Origin: an uncultured Clostridia bacterium
GTDB taxonomy: Bacteria; Bacillota; Clostridia; TANB77; CAG-465
NCBI GenBank assembly: GCA_947628575.1
Contig: CANRAK010000014.1
Coordinates: 1-20,778, forward strand
Direction: 5' to 3'
Length of the DNA stretch: 20,778 nt
Each line of letters begins with the position of its first letter. Within the stretch, counting starts at the first letter, position 1. The position numbers and the translations under genes were made by a program. The notes beneath the pieces are model-generated. The model did not search any database. It was not told the DNA's origin and worked only from the letters and a program-made list of their open reading frames with translations. This document shows positions 13,801-20,778 of the stretch, piece by piece.

Positions 13801-13829
13801 ATAATACCACACTCTACTATCTTTGTCAA
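13801..13829 (-). promoter_or_regulatory. Sigma-A promoter for tRNA-Leu
   Basis: Minus strand: TTGACA (13829-13824), a 17-base spacer and TATTAT (13806-13801). The -10 ends 14 bases before the tRNA 5' end. Confidence 0.75.
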
Positions 13830-13872
13830 TACTTTTTAATAAATTTTATATTTAGTTATTTACTAATTTACA

Positions 13873-13901
13873 TTGACAAACTTTTGTTTGTTTGATATAA
13901 T
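13873..13901 (+). promoter_or_regulatory. Consensus sigma-A promoter for rmuC
   Basis: TTGACA (13873-13878), exactly 17 bases, then TATAAT (13896-13901): a full consensus match 30 bases before the ATG. Confidence 0.88.
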
Positions 13902-13931
13902 TTTCAAGTACAAAAGAAAAGAGGTAAATGT

Positions 13932-15242
13932 ATGGATTTAACTATAATTTTATCTGCTGTTATTATTGTATTACTTATAGTAATAATAGCATTACTAATT
14001 AATTTAAAAGGAAAATCATCTAACTCAGATAGTTTAAGACGTGAAATTTCTACTATGCTTATGCAAACACGTGAGGAACTTCTTACTAATATAAGTAATA
14101 AAATAGCTGAAAATGGTAATACTCAACAACTTCAACTTACTAATCTTACTAATTTAAATGAACAAAAATTAGAAAATACACGTAAGAATATGGAAGAAAA
14201 ATTAGAGCTTATACGTAGAACTGTTGAAGATAGATTGCTATATATGCAAAAAGATAATGCAGATAAACTAGAAAAAATGCGTGTTACAGTAGATGAAAAA
14301 CTTCAAGGAACCCTAGAGCAAAGACTTGGTGAATCATTTAAAGTAGTAAATGATAGACTTGAATCTGTATATAAAGGACTTGGTGAAATGCAAACTTTAG
14401 CACAAGGAGTTGGAGATTTAAAGAAAATCTTTACTAATGTAAAAGCTCGTGGTACTTGGGGTGAAATTGAACTTGGAAATATACTACAAGAATACTTAAC
14501 TCAAGACCAATACTTATGTAGTGCTAAAACTAAACCTAACGCTACAGAATTTGTAGAATTTGCAATTAAACTACCTGGTAAAACTGATGGACAAAATGTA
14601 CTTCTACCAGTTGACTCAAAGTTTCCTGTTGAAGATTATAAACGACTTGTTGATGCTCAAGATATTGGAGATATTGATGCAATTAATGCTGCTAGAAAAA
14701 GTCTTGAAAATTCAGTTAAACTATTTGCAAAAGATATTCATGATAAATATATAGAAACACCATATACAACAGATTTCGGAATTATGTTCTTACCTACTGA
14801 GAGTTTATATTGTGAAATAGTAAAAAACACTGCTTTAATTGAAACACTTACTCAAAAATATAGAGTTATTGTTTCAGGTCCTAATACTTTTGTAGCATTA
14901 CTTAATAGTTTACAAATGGGATTTAGAACACTAGCTATTGAGAAAAGATCTAGTGAAGTTTGGAAATTACTTGGTGGCGTAAAATCTGAATTTGAAAAAT
15001 TTGGTGAATTACTAGATAAAACAAATAAAAAGCTTCAAGAAATTAGTAATACAATGGAACGTGCTAGTGCTAAGACTAGAACTATACAAAGAAAATTAAA
15101 AAATGTAGAAGCATTACCTATTGGCGATGAAAATGAATTTTATGGAAATGATTTGGTAGATGCTCTACCTTCTTCAGAAGATATAATTGATGATGAAAAT
15201 TACTCTGTAAACGATAATACAGCTGAAGATTCACAAGACTAG
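13932..15242 (+). CDS. rmuC: RmuC-family DNA recombination/stability protein
   Basis: This 436-residue protein has an N-terminal membrane helix (about 4-24), a long coiled coil (about 35-150) and the RmuC nuclease-like domain (about 155-365). The family signature is clear: GEMQTLAQGVGDLKKIFTNV then RGTWGEIELGNILQE, and later LLPVDSKFPVEDY and FGIMFLPTESLY. RmuC proteins limit inversions and other rearrangements at inverted repeats, and have recently been linked to anti-mobile-element defence. The C-terminal 50 residues are acidic. GAGG precedes the ATG. It is monocistronic. Confidence 0.95.
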   Translation: MDLTIILSAVIIVLLIVIIALLINLKGKSSNSDSLRREISTMLMQTREELLTNISNKIAENGNTQQLQLTNLTNLNEQKLENTRKNMEEKLELIRRTVEDRLLYMQKDNADKLEKMRVTVDEKLQGTLEQRLGESFKVVNDRLESVYKGLGEMQTLAQGVGDLKKIFTNVKARGTWGEIELGNILQEYLTQDQYLCSAKTKPNATEFVEFAIKLPGKTDGQNVLLPVDSKFPVEDYKRLVDAQDIGDIDAINAARKSLENSVKLFAKDIHDKYIETPYTTDFGIMFLPTESLYCEIVKNTALIETLTQKYRVIVSGPNTFVALLNSLQMGFRTLAIEKRSSEVWKLLGGVKSEFEKFGELLDKTNKKLQEISNTMERASAKTRTIQRKLKNVEALPIGDENEFYGNDLVDALPSSEDIIDDENYSVNDNTAEDSQD

Positions 15243-15258
15243 GAAAATCCTAGTCTTG
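15234..15258 (+). terminator. Hairpin at the end of rmuC
   Basis: CAAGACTAGGA and TCCTAGTCTTG pair perfectly over 11 bp with an AAA loop. The hairpin includes the rmuC stop codon. The T tail is short because it runs straight into the -35 of the next promoter. Confidence 0.7.
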
Positions 15259-15259
15259 T

Positions 15260-15288
15260 TTGACATTTAGCCCTATTTATTATATAAT
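15260..15288 (+). promoter_or_regulatory. Consensus sigma-A promoter for the glmU-like operon
   Basis: TTGACA (15260-15265), a 17-base spacer and TATAAT (15283-15288): a full consensus match directly abutting the rmuC terminator hairpin. Confidence 0.88.
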
Positions 15289-15336
15289 ATGCGTATTGCA
15301 ACTATGCAATTTAATAATAAGGAGAAGTGATTTTTA

Positions 15337-16401
15337 ATGAATAAAGTAAAAGCTATTGTTCTTGCGGGAGGTAAAGGTACTAGAATGAAATCTAATCTTC
15401 CAAAAGTGCTACATAAAGTATACGACAGATGTATTATAGATTACGTTTGTGATGCTTGTGAAAATGCTAATGTAAATGATATTTATGTAATAGTAGGACA
15501 TAAACATGAAGAAGTTGAAAAAAGATTAAGCACTAGAGAAAATGTAAAATGTATTCTTCAAAAAGAACAACTTGGTACAGGTCATGCTGCTATGCAAGCT
15601 GAAGAATATATAGAAGATGATGATCTTGTATTAATAGTAAATGGAGATATGCCACTTATATCACCATATACGATAACTTCATTTATATCTTTCCTTGAAA
15701 TGGGAAATTATGACGGCGCACTTGTTTCAGCCGTATTTGATCAAACACCAGCTTATGGTAGAATTGTAAGAAACTCTCATGGTAATCTTTCAAAGATAGT
15801 TGAACAAAAAGACTGTAATGAAGATGAACTTGCAATAAAAGAAGTTAATATTGGTCTTTACTGCTTTAAAGGTAAATATTTAAAAGAAAGTTTTGCAAAA
15901 TTAGATAATAAAAATGCACAAAAAGAATATTACATTACCGATGTACCATATTATATAATCGAAAAAGGTGGTAGAGTTGGTGTATATGTAATACAAAACT
16001 CAGATGAAGCACAAGGTGTAAACTCAAGAAATGACCTTTCAATAGTTACTAAAACACTTTTAAGAGATAATCGTACAAAACACATGGATAATGGTGTTAC
16101 ATTAATTGATCCAGATAATACATATATCTCTCTTGATGTTTCAATTGGAAAGGATACTATTATCTATCCAGGTACAAATATTCAAGGTGAAACTATAATA
16201 GGTGAAAATTGTGTTATTGGTCCAAACTCAACTATTATATCTTCTTCTATTGGAGATAACACAAAAATAGAGAGCTCAAAAGTAGATAGAGCATCTATTG
16301 GAAGTAATTGTAATATAGGACCATTTACTAATGTATTAAAAAATACTTATGTAAAAGATAACACTACTATATCTGCTCTTAATGAGTATAGTAATAAATA
16401 G
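15337..16401 (+). CDS. glmU: GlmU-like UDP-GlcNAc pyrophosphorylase with shortened C-terminal domain
   Basis: The N-terminal domain (about 1-235) is a complete sugar-nucleotide uridylyltransferase: LAGGKGTRM (9-17), K23, QLGTGHA (78-84), NGDMPL with D104, YGRIV, EQKD, NIGLY, YYITDVPY and GVNSRNDL all match GlmU. It makes UDP-GlcNAc for the cell wall. The C-terminal left-handed beta-helix is cut short at 354 residues, against about 455 in standard GlmU. The Arg of the GPFARLR motif is replaced (GPFTNVL), and the coils with the acetyltransferase His, Tyr, Asn and Lys are absent. I see no frameshift remnant downstream. It is therefore probably monofunctional. AAGGAG lies 12 bases before the ATG. 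The first gene of a two-gene operon. Confidence 0.88.
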   Translation: MNKVKAIVLAGGKGTRMKSNLPKVLHKVYDRCIIDYVCDACENANVNDIYVIVGHKHEEVEKRLSTRENVKCILQKEQLGTGHAAMQAEEYIEDDDLVLIVNGDMPLISPYTITSFISFLEMGNYDGALVSAVFDQTPAYGRIVRNSHGNLSKIVEQKDCNEDELAIKEVNIGLYCFKGKYLKESFAKLDNKNAQKEYYITDVPYYIIEKGGRVGVYVIQNSDEAQGVNSRNDLSIVTKTLLRDNRTKHMDNGVTLIDPDNTYISLDVSIGKDTIIYPGTNIQGETIIGENCVIGPNSTIISSSIGDNTKIESSKVDRASIGSNCNIGPFTNVLKNTYVKDNTTISALNEYSNK

Positions 16402-16417
16402 AAAAGAGGTATTTTAT

Positions 16418-17131
16418 ATGGATAAATTAAAATTAGATTATTATTTTGAGCATATGGATGAATTCGAACATAAAGAAGTATTTAAAGATTGTACATATCC
16501 ATGGGAAGCTTTAGCAAACGTAACTCCCCTACTTCAAGAATTAGTAGAAAAGGATAATGTAAAAATAAACAATGGTACTTTAGGTGAATTTGTATCTATA
16601 GAAGGAAATTATATAATTGGTGAAGGTACTCAAATTCATGCAAATGTTAGTATTGAAGGACCAGTTATAATTGGTAAAAATTGTACTATTCAATCTGGTG
16701 CATTAATTAGACCAGGATGTATTATTGGAGATAACTGTGTTATAGGACATGGTGCTGAAATTAAACATAGTATAATTCAAAATAAGGCAAAAGTACAAAG
16801 TATGACTTTTGCTGGAGATAGTATAATTGGTAAATCTACTAGAATTGGTTCAGGTACTATACTTGCTAATAGAAGATTTGACCAAAAAAATATTACTGTA
16901 AAAAATTCAGTTGGAGAAAAAGTAGATGTAGGAACTGATTTCTTTGGTGCAATTATTGGAGATAACACTAGACTTGGTGCTAACTCTACTACTTTACCAG
17001 GCTCTTTTATTGGAGCTTATACTTGGATACTTCCTACTGTACAAATTAGAGGATTTGTTCCATCAGAAAAAAGAATATTCCCTGTTACATCTACTAGAGT
17101 TGAAGATAATCCAAGATTAGAATTAAAATAA
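16418..17131 (+). CDS. Left-handed beta-helix acyltransferase-like protein
   Basis: This is a 237-residue hexapeptide-repeat protein. After an N-terminal stretch with YPWEALANVTPLLQEL (27-42), typical of a family annotated as sugar-phosphate nucleotidyl/acetyltransferase-like, come repeated I-I-G-x-x motifs from about 64 to 210 (IIGEGTQI, IIGKNCTI, IIGDNCVIG). The section KVQSMTFAGDSIIG (125-138) lines up with the GlmU acetyltransferase active-site coil AGHLTYLGDAEIG, but with Ser128 for the catalytic His and Phe131 for Tyr. The start at 16418 has GAGGT 8 bases upstream. A longer frame from 16382 would overlap glmU and is unlikely. Only 16 bases separate it from glmU, so the two are cotranscribed. 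Confidence 0.85.
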   Translation: MDKLKLDYYFEHMDEFEHKEVFKDCTYPWEALANVTPLLQELVEKDNVKINNGTLGEFVSIEGNYIIGEGTQIHANVSIEGPVIIGKNCTIQSGALIRPGCIIGDNCVIGHGAEIKHSIIQNKAKVQSMTFAGDSIIGKSTRIGSGTILANRRFDQKNITVKNSVGEKVDVGTDFFGAIIGDNTRLGANSTTLPGSFIGAYTWILPTVQIRGFVPSEKRIFPVTSTRVEDNPRLELK

Positions 17132-17140
17132 TAATTATAA

Positions 17141-17171
17141 ATGCTGTAACTTATTGTTACAGTATTTTTTT
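17141..17171 (+). terminator. Terminator of the glmU-like operon
   Basis: ATGCTGTAAC and GTTACAGTAT form a 10-bp stem (one G-T) with a TTATT loop, followed by a T run. Confidence 0.9.
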
Positions 17172-17239
17172 ATACTTTTGTCGATTTACTTGTATATTTT
17201 TTCTCTTTATTATAAAATTTAATTATTACGGAGGTATAT

Positions 17240-18937
17240 ATGAATTACCTAGAAAAATTTAAAGAGAAATGTAAATTAACTGATGATTTTATAGAGAAAA
17301 TAGATTTTTTATTCGAAAAACTTGTAAGCTTTGGGTACGTAGATAGTATTAATATAAATAAGCTAGCAAAAAGATTATATAATAACGTAAATGCTGTTTT
17401 TCTAAGTTCAGATAAAACTTATGATTATAAAACAGGATATTATGATGCTATAACTAAAGAATTATATATTAAAGATATAAATGATCTTGAATCATTATTT
17501 TTACGTATAGTATATGCTATTACTACAACACCTAAAAAACAAGATGCATATAATGTTGGATACTCTACTACTTTCCTTTCAAAGCTTAATTATAAACAAG
17601 AACATAAAAACTATGGTTTTAATAGAGCTGTTGTTTCTAATCTTGTTTGTAGATTGTTATATACAGAGCCTACTACACTAAGTATAGTACCAACTTATAG
17701 GACATATACAAATGACTTTTTAGGAAATGGTATTACTACAGATAATAATATATATTTCTTAGAAGGACAAATTTTAAAACAACTTTGCTTTTCTTTAAAT
17801 ATTCAAGAAGAAGATTTATATTATCATTTATTTATTAACCCATCTTCATATTTAAAGAGAATTTTAGCAAAATGCAAAGTAGAAAATCCTGATTTATTAC
17901 TTGCTATTTTTGATAAAGCTAGTAAAAACTATTCTAATTATAATAAATTACTATACTTTAATAAAATACTAGATGACAACTATATTGCTAGTAAAAAAGT
18001 TCTACCTAATGAAGATGTCGACGAAAAACTTCTTAAAGAACGTGATTCTATACTTTATCAAATATCTAAAATAATACAAGAAATTAAACCTGAAACTGAA
18101 GATGATGAATTAGAAGATGTTTCTTTAAGTTTAAATGAAACTATTAACGAACTTGAAGAAAATATTATAAATGATGTTATTAATATTCAAAATATTCTTG
18201 TTGATACATTACTTATTTCTGAGAATAGATACTCACCTATCTTATTTACAATTAAACAAAAAGAGTTATCTAAACTATTAATATTTAAAAATGATAAACT
18301 AGATGATAATATATATAATACAATTACATATAAGGTACTTAATACTTTTGAAAGTAGTTCTTCTAATTTAATAGAAAAAATGAAATATAGTATAGTCTCA
18401 GAAGTACTATCATCAGAAAAATATACAAAAATATATGATAGTATGGAGTTCTATAGATTAACCAACCTAGATTTGAGCGAAAATACAGAAATTATGGCTT
18501 TATCTGTCGATGGTACATTCTTACAACTATTAAAGATAAATAACCTAAATTTGCCATTTAAAGCGTTAGAAAACAATACTGAAATAATTAAGATAGATAA
18601 CTTAAAATTTCTACTTAATAGTCCACTTTCTATAAAATCTACTCAAAATATTGAAAAGATTTACACTTACATTAAAAATAATCATGAAAAATATAAAACT
18701 ATAGAAATTGAGAAACTATTTATTACTAATGTAGAAAACACTACTTTAGTTCTAGTTATAACAGACTATGATTTTGATATTTTTAAAATGGATATTAAAA
18801 GCGATGATACAATAGAATGTAGTAAAGTTGCGTTATCTGAAAAATATGAGATATTTAATGTTTCAAATGTATCTTATACAAATAAAAAGTATAAAAATCA
18901 AGTAACTGAAACATCAAAAATATTTGGAAAAATATAA
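17240..18937 (+). CDS. Uncharacterised 565-residue protein
   Basis: I do not recognise this protein. It has no signal peptide or membrane helix. Residues 1-260 look alpha-helical and globular. They include GYYDAITKELYIKD (66-79), RIVYAITTT (89-97) and NRAVVSNLVCRLLY (128-141), whose order and spacing faintly recall metallopeptidases with an HExxH helix, but no zinc-binding His or Glu is present. Residues 265-315 are an acidic, probably coiled-coil stretch. Residues 320-565 form a second region ending in strand-rich segments (TTLVLVITDYDFDIFKMD). GGAGG precedes the ATG. It is monocistronic, bounded by terminators at 17141-17171 and 18936-18991. Codon usage is like that of its neighbours. Confidence 0.85.
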   Translation: MNYLEKFKEKCKLTDDFIEKIDFLFEKLVSFGYVDSININKLAKRLYNNVNAVFLSSDKTYDYKTGYYDAITKELYIKDINDLESLFLRIVYAITTTPKKQDAYNVGYSTTFLSKLNYKQEHKNYGFNRAVVSNLVCRLLYTEPTTLSIVPTYRTYTNDFLGNGITTDNNIYFLEGQILKQLCFSLNIQEEDLYYHLFINPSSYLKRILAKCKVENPDLLLAIFDKASKNYSNYNKLLYFNKILDDNYIASKKVLPNEDVDEKLLKERDSILYQISKIIQEIKPETEDDELEDVSLSLNETINELEENIINDVINIQNILVDTLLISENRYSPILFTIKQKELSKLLIFKNDKLDDNIYNTITYKVLNTFESSSSNLIEKMKYSIVSEVLSSEKYTKIYDSMEFYRLTNLDLSENTEIMALSVDGTFLQLLKINNLNLPFKALENNTEIIKIDNLKFLLNSPLSIKSTQNIEKIYTYIKNNHEKYKTIEIEKLFITNVENTTLVLVITDYDFDIFKMDIKSDDTIECSKVALSEKYEIFNVSNVSYTNKKYKNQVTETSKIFGKI

Positions 18938-18991
18938 TCCTAGAATTTGAAGTGAACCTACCTATTTAGGTTCACTTCAAATTCTAGGATT
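18936..18991. terminator. 25-bp perfect hairpin, bidirectional terminator
   Basis: Two perfectly complementary 25-base arms (18936-18960 and 18967-18991) flank a 6-base loop and run into TTTTT on the plus strand. The stop codon of the 565-residue gene (18935-18937) straddles the base of the left arm. The stop of the convergent methyltransferase gene (18984-18986) lies in the right arm. It is longer and more perfect than the other terminators in the window. Confidence 0.88.
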
Positions 18992-19607
18992 TTTTATTTA
19001 CTATACTTATTGCTAGACCATCACCTATCTTAATTAATGTAGAATCTAGTCTTTTATCTTCTTTCATAATTTTCAAATACTCTCTTAATCTATTAGTTGC
19101 TGTTCTATGCTTATGTTCATTATAATCAGATAAAGTTCTTCCTCTATATAACATATTATCTGCAATAATTATACCACCTACTTTTGTAAGTCTTATTGCT
19201 TCTTCTAAAAATACTAAGTATTGTCCTTTTGCAGCATCAATGAAAACTATATCATATTGCTCACTATCTGGTATTTGTTTCATATACTCTGTTGCATCAG
19301 CATATACAACTTCTATTTTATCTTCCAAATTCATACTACTTATATTTTCCATCGCTTTATTATACATACTCTCTTTTATCTCTACAGTTTTTATCTTTGC
19401 ATTTTCTCCATATAAGTATTTTGAAAAATTAATAGCTGAATATCCTACTGCTGTTCCAATTTCTAGTATTTTATTAGGCTTTTTTATCTTTAAGATTGTT
19501 AATATTAAGTCTAAAGACTCATCTTCTATAATAGGTACATGATTATTAAGTGCTTCTTCTTTTATATTTTTAAGAATTTCTTCTTTATCCAATATGTTCA
19601 TCTCCAT
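18984..19607 (-). CDS. trmR: O-methyltransferase, TrmR (YrrM)-like
   Basis: This is a 207-residue SAM-dependent O-methyltransferase of the caffeoyl-CoA/catechol family. It has motif I KILEIGTAVGYSAI (46-59), the acidic E77 (VEIK), and the metal-binding region FIDAAKGQY (122-130) and ADNMLYRG (149-156). In Bacillus the homologue YrrM/TrmR methylates 5-hydroxyuridine at tRNA wobble position 34. That is my preferred role here, partly because it shares an operon with aspS. A small-molecule catechol substrate is the alternative. The ATG overlaps the gpsA stop by one base (TAATG), and no clear separate ribosome site is seen. A second ATG two codons later is also possible. Confidence 0.85.
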   Translation of the reverse strand: MEMNILDKEEILKNIKEEALNNHVPIIEDESLDLILTILKIKKPNKILEIGTAVGYSAINFSKYLYGENAKIKTVEIKESMYNKAMENISSMNLEDKIEVVYADATEYMKQIPDSEQYDIVFIDAAKGQYLVFLEEAIRLTKVGGIIIADNMLYRGRTLSDYNEHKHRTATNRLREYLKIMKEDKRLDSTLIKIGDGLAISIVNKKS

Positions 19608-20578
19608 TATATTCTAATTTTATCTAGCAAATCTTCTTTATTATCATTATTATACAATATTCCATGTAGAACTTCTAATGACTTTATATTAAATTTTCTT
19701 TCTTTCATTAAATCTGTTATAGTACCTAATGTATGAACACCTTCCACTGTTTTTACAGACATTTCTTCAAAAGCTTCACTCATTGTATAGCCTTTTCCAA
19801 TATATGTACCAAAAGTAAAGTTTCTACTCTTTTGGCTCATACAAGTAAGTAGCATATCTCCAAGACCAGCAAAAGTAAATATAGTTTCTCTTTTTCCACC
19901 AAGTGAAACTATTACATCACCTAAGTCTTTTACAAGGCAAGCTAAACAACTAGCTTTATATGAGTCAGACATTTCCATACCGTTAAGCATTCCCATAAAG
20001 ATTGCAAATACATTCTTTAATGCTGATGATACTTGTACTCCTATTATATCGTCACATACATTAACAACAATTCCATTTTCAAATTGCTCTTTTACAATCT
20101 TTGCTACTTCTATGTTATCACTTGCAATATCAAAACCAGTTTTTGCACCATTTGCAATTTCAATAGCAAATGATGGTCCTGATATCATACAAATATTTTC
20201 ATTTTTTGTAGCTTTATATAATATTTGACTCATTAATAAATTAGTTTTTGGCTCAATTCCTTTAGATACTACACATATAATTTGCTCTTTTTTTACGTAC
20301 ATTGCTACTTCTTCAGATACTTGTCTTACAGCAGCAGTAGGAACTGCAAGTATTACTATACTAGCATCCTTCATACATTTAGATAAATTCATTGTAATTT
20401 CTATTTCATCAGGTATTTTTACGCCTGGTAATACACTAGGATTTTCCCTATTTTTTACTACTACATCTGTTTCATCTCTAAATTTAGACCACATCATTAT
20501 CTGATTATCTTTATTTTTATTAAAGATTCTAGCAAGTGCAATTGCGTATGCACCTACTCCAAGTATTGCTATTTTCAT
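19607..20578 (-). CDS. gpsA: Divergent NAD(P)-dependent glycerol-3-phosphate dehydrogenase
   Basis: At 323 residues this fits the GpsA family, which reduces dihydroxyacetone phosphate to sn-glycerol 3-phosphate for phospholipid synthesis. Matches include the nucleotide-binding ILGVGAYAIALA (GxGxxA at 7-12), NPSVLPGVKIP, VSKGIE with K106, SGPSFAIEIA, ALKNVFAI with K188, FAGLGDMLLTCMSQKSRN and TVEG. The usual GDNxKAALITRG segment after K188 is replaced by SDSYKASCLACLVKD, losing the conserved Asn and the TRG. It may still be GpsA, or a paralogue with altered substrate or activity. It begins within aspS's stop codon (TAATG) and ends in the same way on the methyltransferase gene. Confidence 0.85.
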   Translation of the reverse strand: MKIAILGVGAYAIALARIFNKNKDNQIMMWSKFRDETDVVVKNRENPSVLPGVKIPDEIEITMNLSKCMKDASIVILAVPTAAVRQVSEEVAMYVKKEQIICVVSKGIEPKTNLLMSQILYKATKNENICMISGPSFAIEIANGAKTGFDIASDNIEVAKIVKEQFENGIVVNVCDDIIGVQVSSALKNVFAIFMGMLNGMEMSDSYKASCLACLVKDLGDVIVSLGGKRETIFTFAGLGDMLLTCMSQKSRNFTFGTYIGKGYTMSEAFEEMSVKTVEGVHTLGTITDLMKERKFNIKSLEVLHGILYNNDNKEDLLDKIRI

Positions 20579-20778
20579 TATTTAACCTCTTTCTTATCTT
20601 TTGTATCAACTTTTATATGAACATCTCTTAATTGTTCATCTGTTACAAAGTTTGGAGCTTGCATTAGTAAATCTCTTGCTTTACTATTTTTAGGAAATGC
20701 TATTACTTCTCTAATATTTGTTTCACCTAAAAGTAACATCATCATTCTATCAAGTCCAGGAGCAGCACCTGCATGTGG
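20578..20778 (-). CDS. aspS: Aspartate--tRNA ligase, C-terminal end only
   Basis: The last 66 codons of a class II aminoacyl-tRNA synthetase enter from the right edge. The motif 3 region PHAGAAPGLDRMMMLL, followed by TNIREVIAFPKN and MQAP, is characteristic of AspS, which charges tRNA-Asp. The final residues (DEQLRDVHIKV plus a short charged tail) match the family's C-terminus. Its TAA shares an A with the ATG of the gpsA-like gene, so the two are translationally coupled. The start, promoter and any T-box lie outside the window. Confidence 0.95.
   Translation of the reverse strand, partial: PHAGAAPGLDRMMMLLLGETNIREVIAFPKNSKARDLLMQAPNFVTDEQLRDVHIKVDTKDKKEVK

Noticed and set aside
15295..15315. 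Short ATTGC/GCAAT dyad in the glmU leader
   Set aside because: Only five pairs in AT-rich DNA, easily a chance occurrence.
16382..16417. Upstream extension of the beta-helix gene overlapping glmU
   Set aside because: It has no ribosome site. The ATG at 16418 follows GAGGT at correct spacing and the family starts there.
16381..16440. Frameshift that split a full-length GlmU
   Set aside because: None of the three frames after the stop continues the GlmU acetyltransferase coils. The next gene begins with its own domain and ribosome site.
19221..19736. Plus-strand frames opposite the methyltransferase and gpsA-like genes
   Set aside because: They are low-complexity antisense shadows without start signals.

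Overview
The window is a very AT-rich, densely packed chromosomal segment from a low-GC, endospore-forming Firmicute, most likely a member of the Clostridia. Three things point there: a full-length SpoIVA, a candidate SpoVM peptide beside rpmB, and near-consensus sigma-A promoters, strong AGGAGG ribosome sites and T-tailed hairpin terminators throughout. There is no phage, insertion sequence, CRISPR array or obvious island. The content looks like core chromosome with a few lineage-specific proteins.

Left part (1-4841, minus strand). A promoter at 4813-4841 drives a four-gene operon: an M50 site-2-type protease, tsaD (tRNA t6A synthesis), a CYTH-domain protein and a metallophosphoesterase. Then come tRNA-Trp with its own promoter and terminator, a CDF-family cation exporter with the residue pattern of manganese-type transporters, and an unidentified membrane protein that runs off the left edge.

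Middle (4952-10064). A membrane-anchored J-domain protein (plus strand) converges on a divergent polysaccharide pyruvyl transferase-like gene. Upstream of that on the minus strand lie spoIVA, the ATPase scaffold of the spore coat, and a 537-residue protein of unknown function with two globular ends and a charged coiled-coil middle.

Central housekeeping (10036-13829). Pyruvate kinase and ribosomal protein bL28 (rpmB) read rightward. Converging on rpmB is a two-gene minus-strand operon encoding a 50-residue membrane protein and a 22-residue peptide that I call SpoVM, the membrane anchor of SpoIVA. The convergent rpmB/spoVM order matches what I know of Bacillus subtilis. Endonuclease III, a small SAM methyltransferase and tRNA-Leu(UAG) follow.

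Right part (13873-20778). rmuC, a shortened GlmU-like uridylyltransferase, a separate left-handed beta-helix protein and a 565-residue unknown protein read rightward. They meet, at a 25-bp perfect hairpin, a minus-strand operon of aspS (3' end only), a divergent gpsA-like dehydrogenase and a TrmR-like O-methyltransferase, whose stop and start codons overlap as TAATG.

The most interesting points are the tiny SpoVM candidate with its membrane-protein partner; the split and possibly acetyltransferase-less GlmU arrangement; the divergent GpsA; and two sizeable uncharacterised proteins (8259-9872 and 17240-18937).
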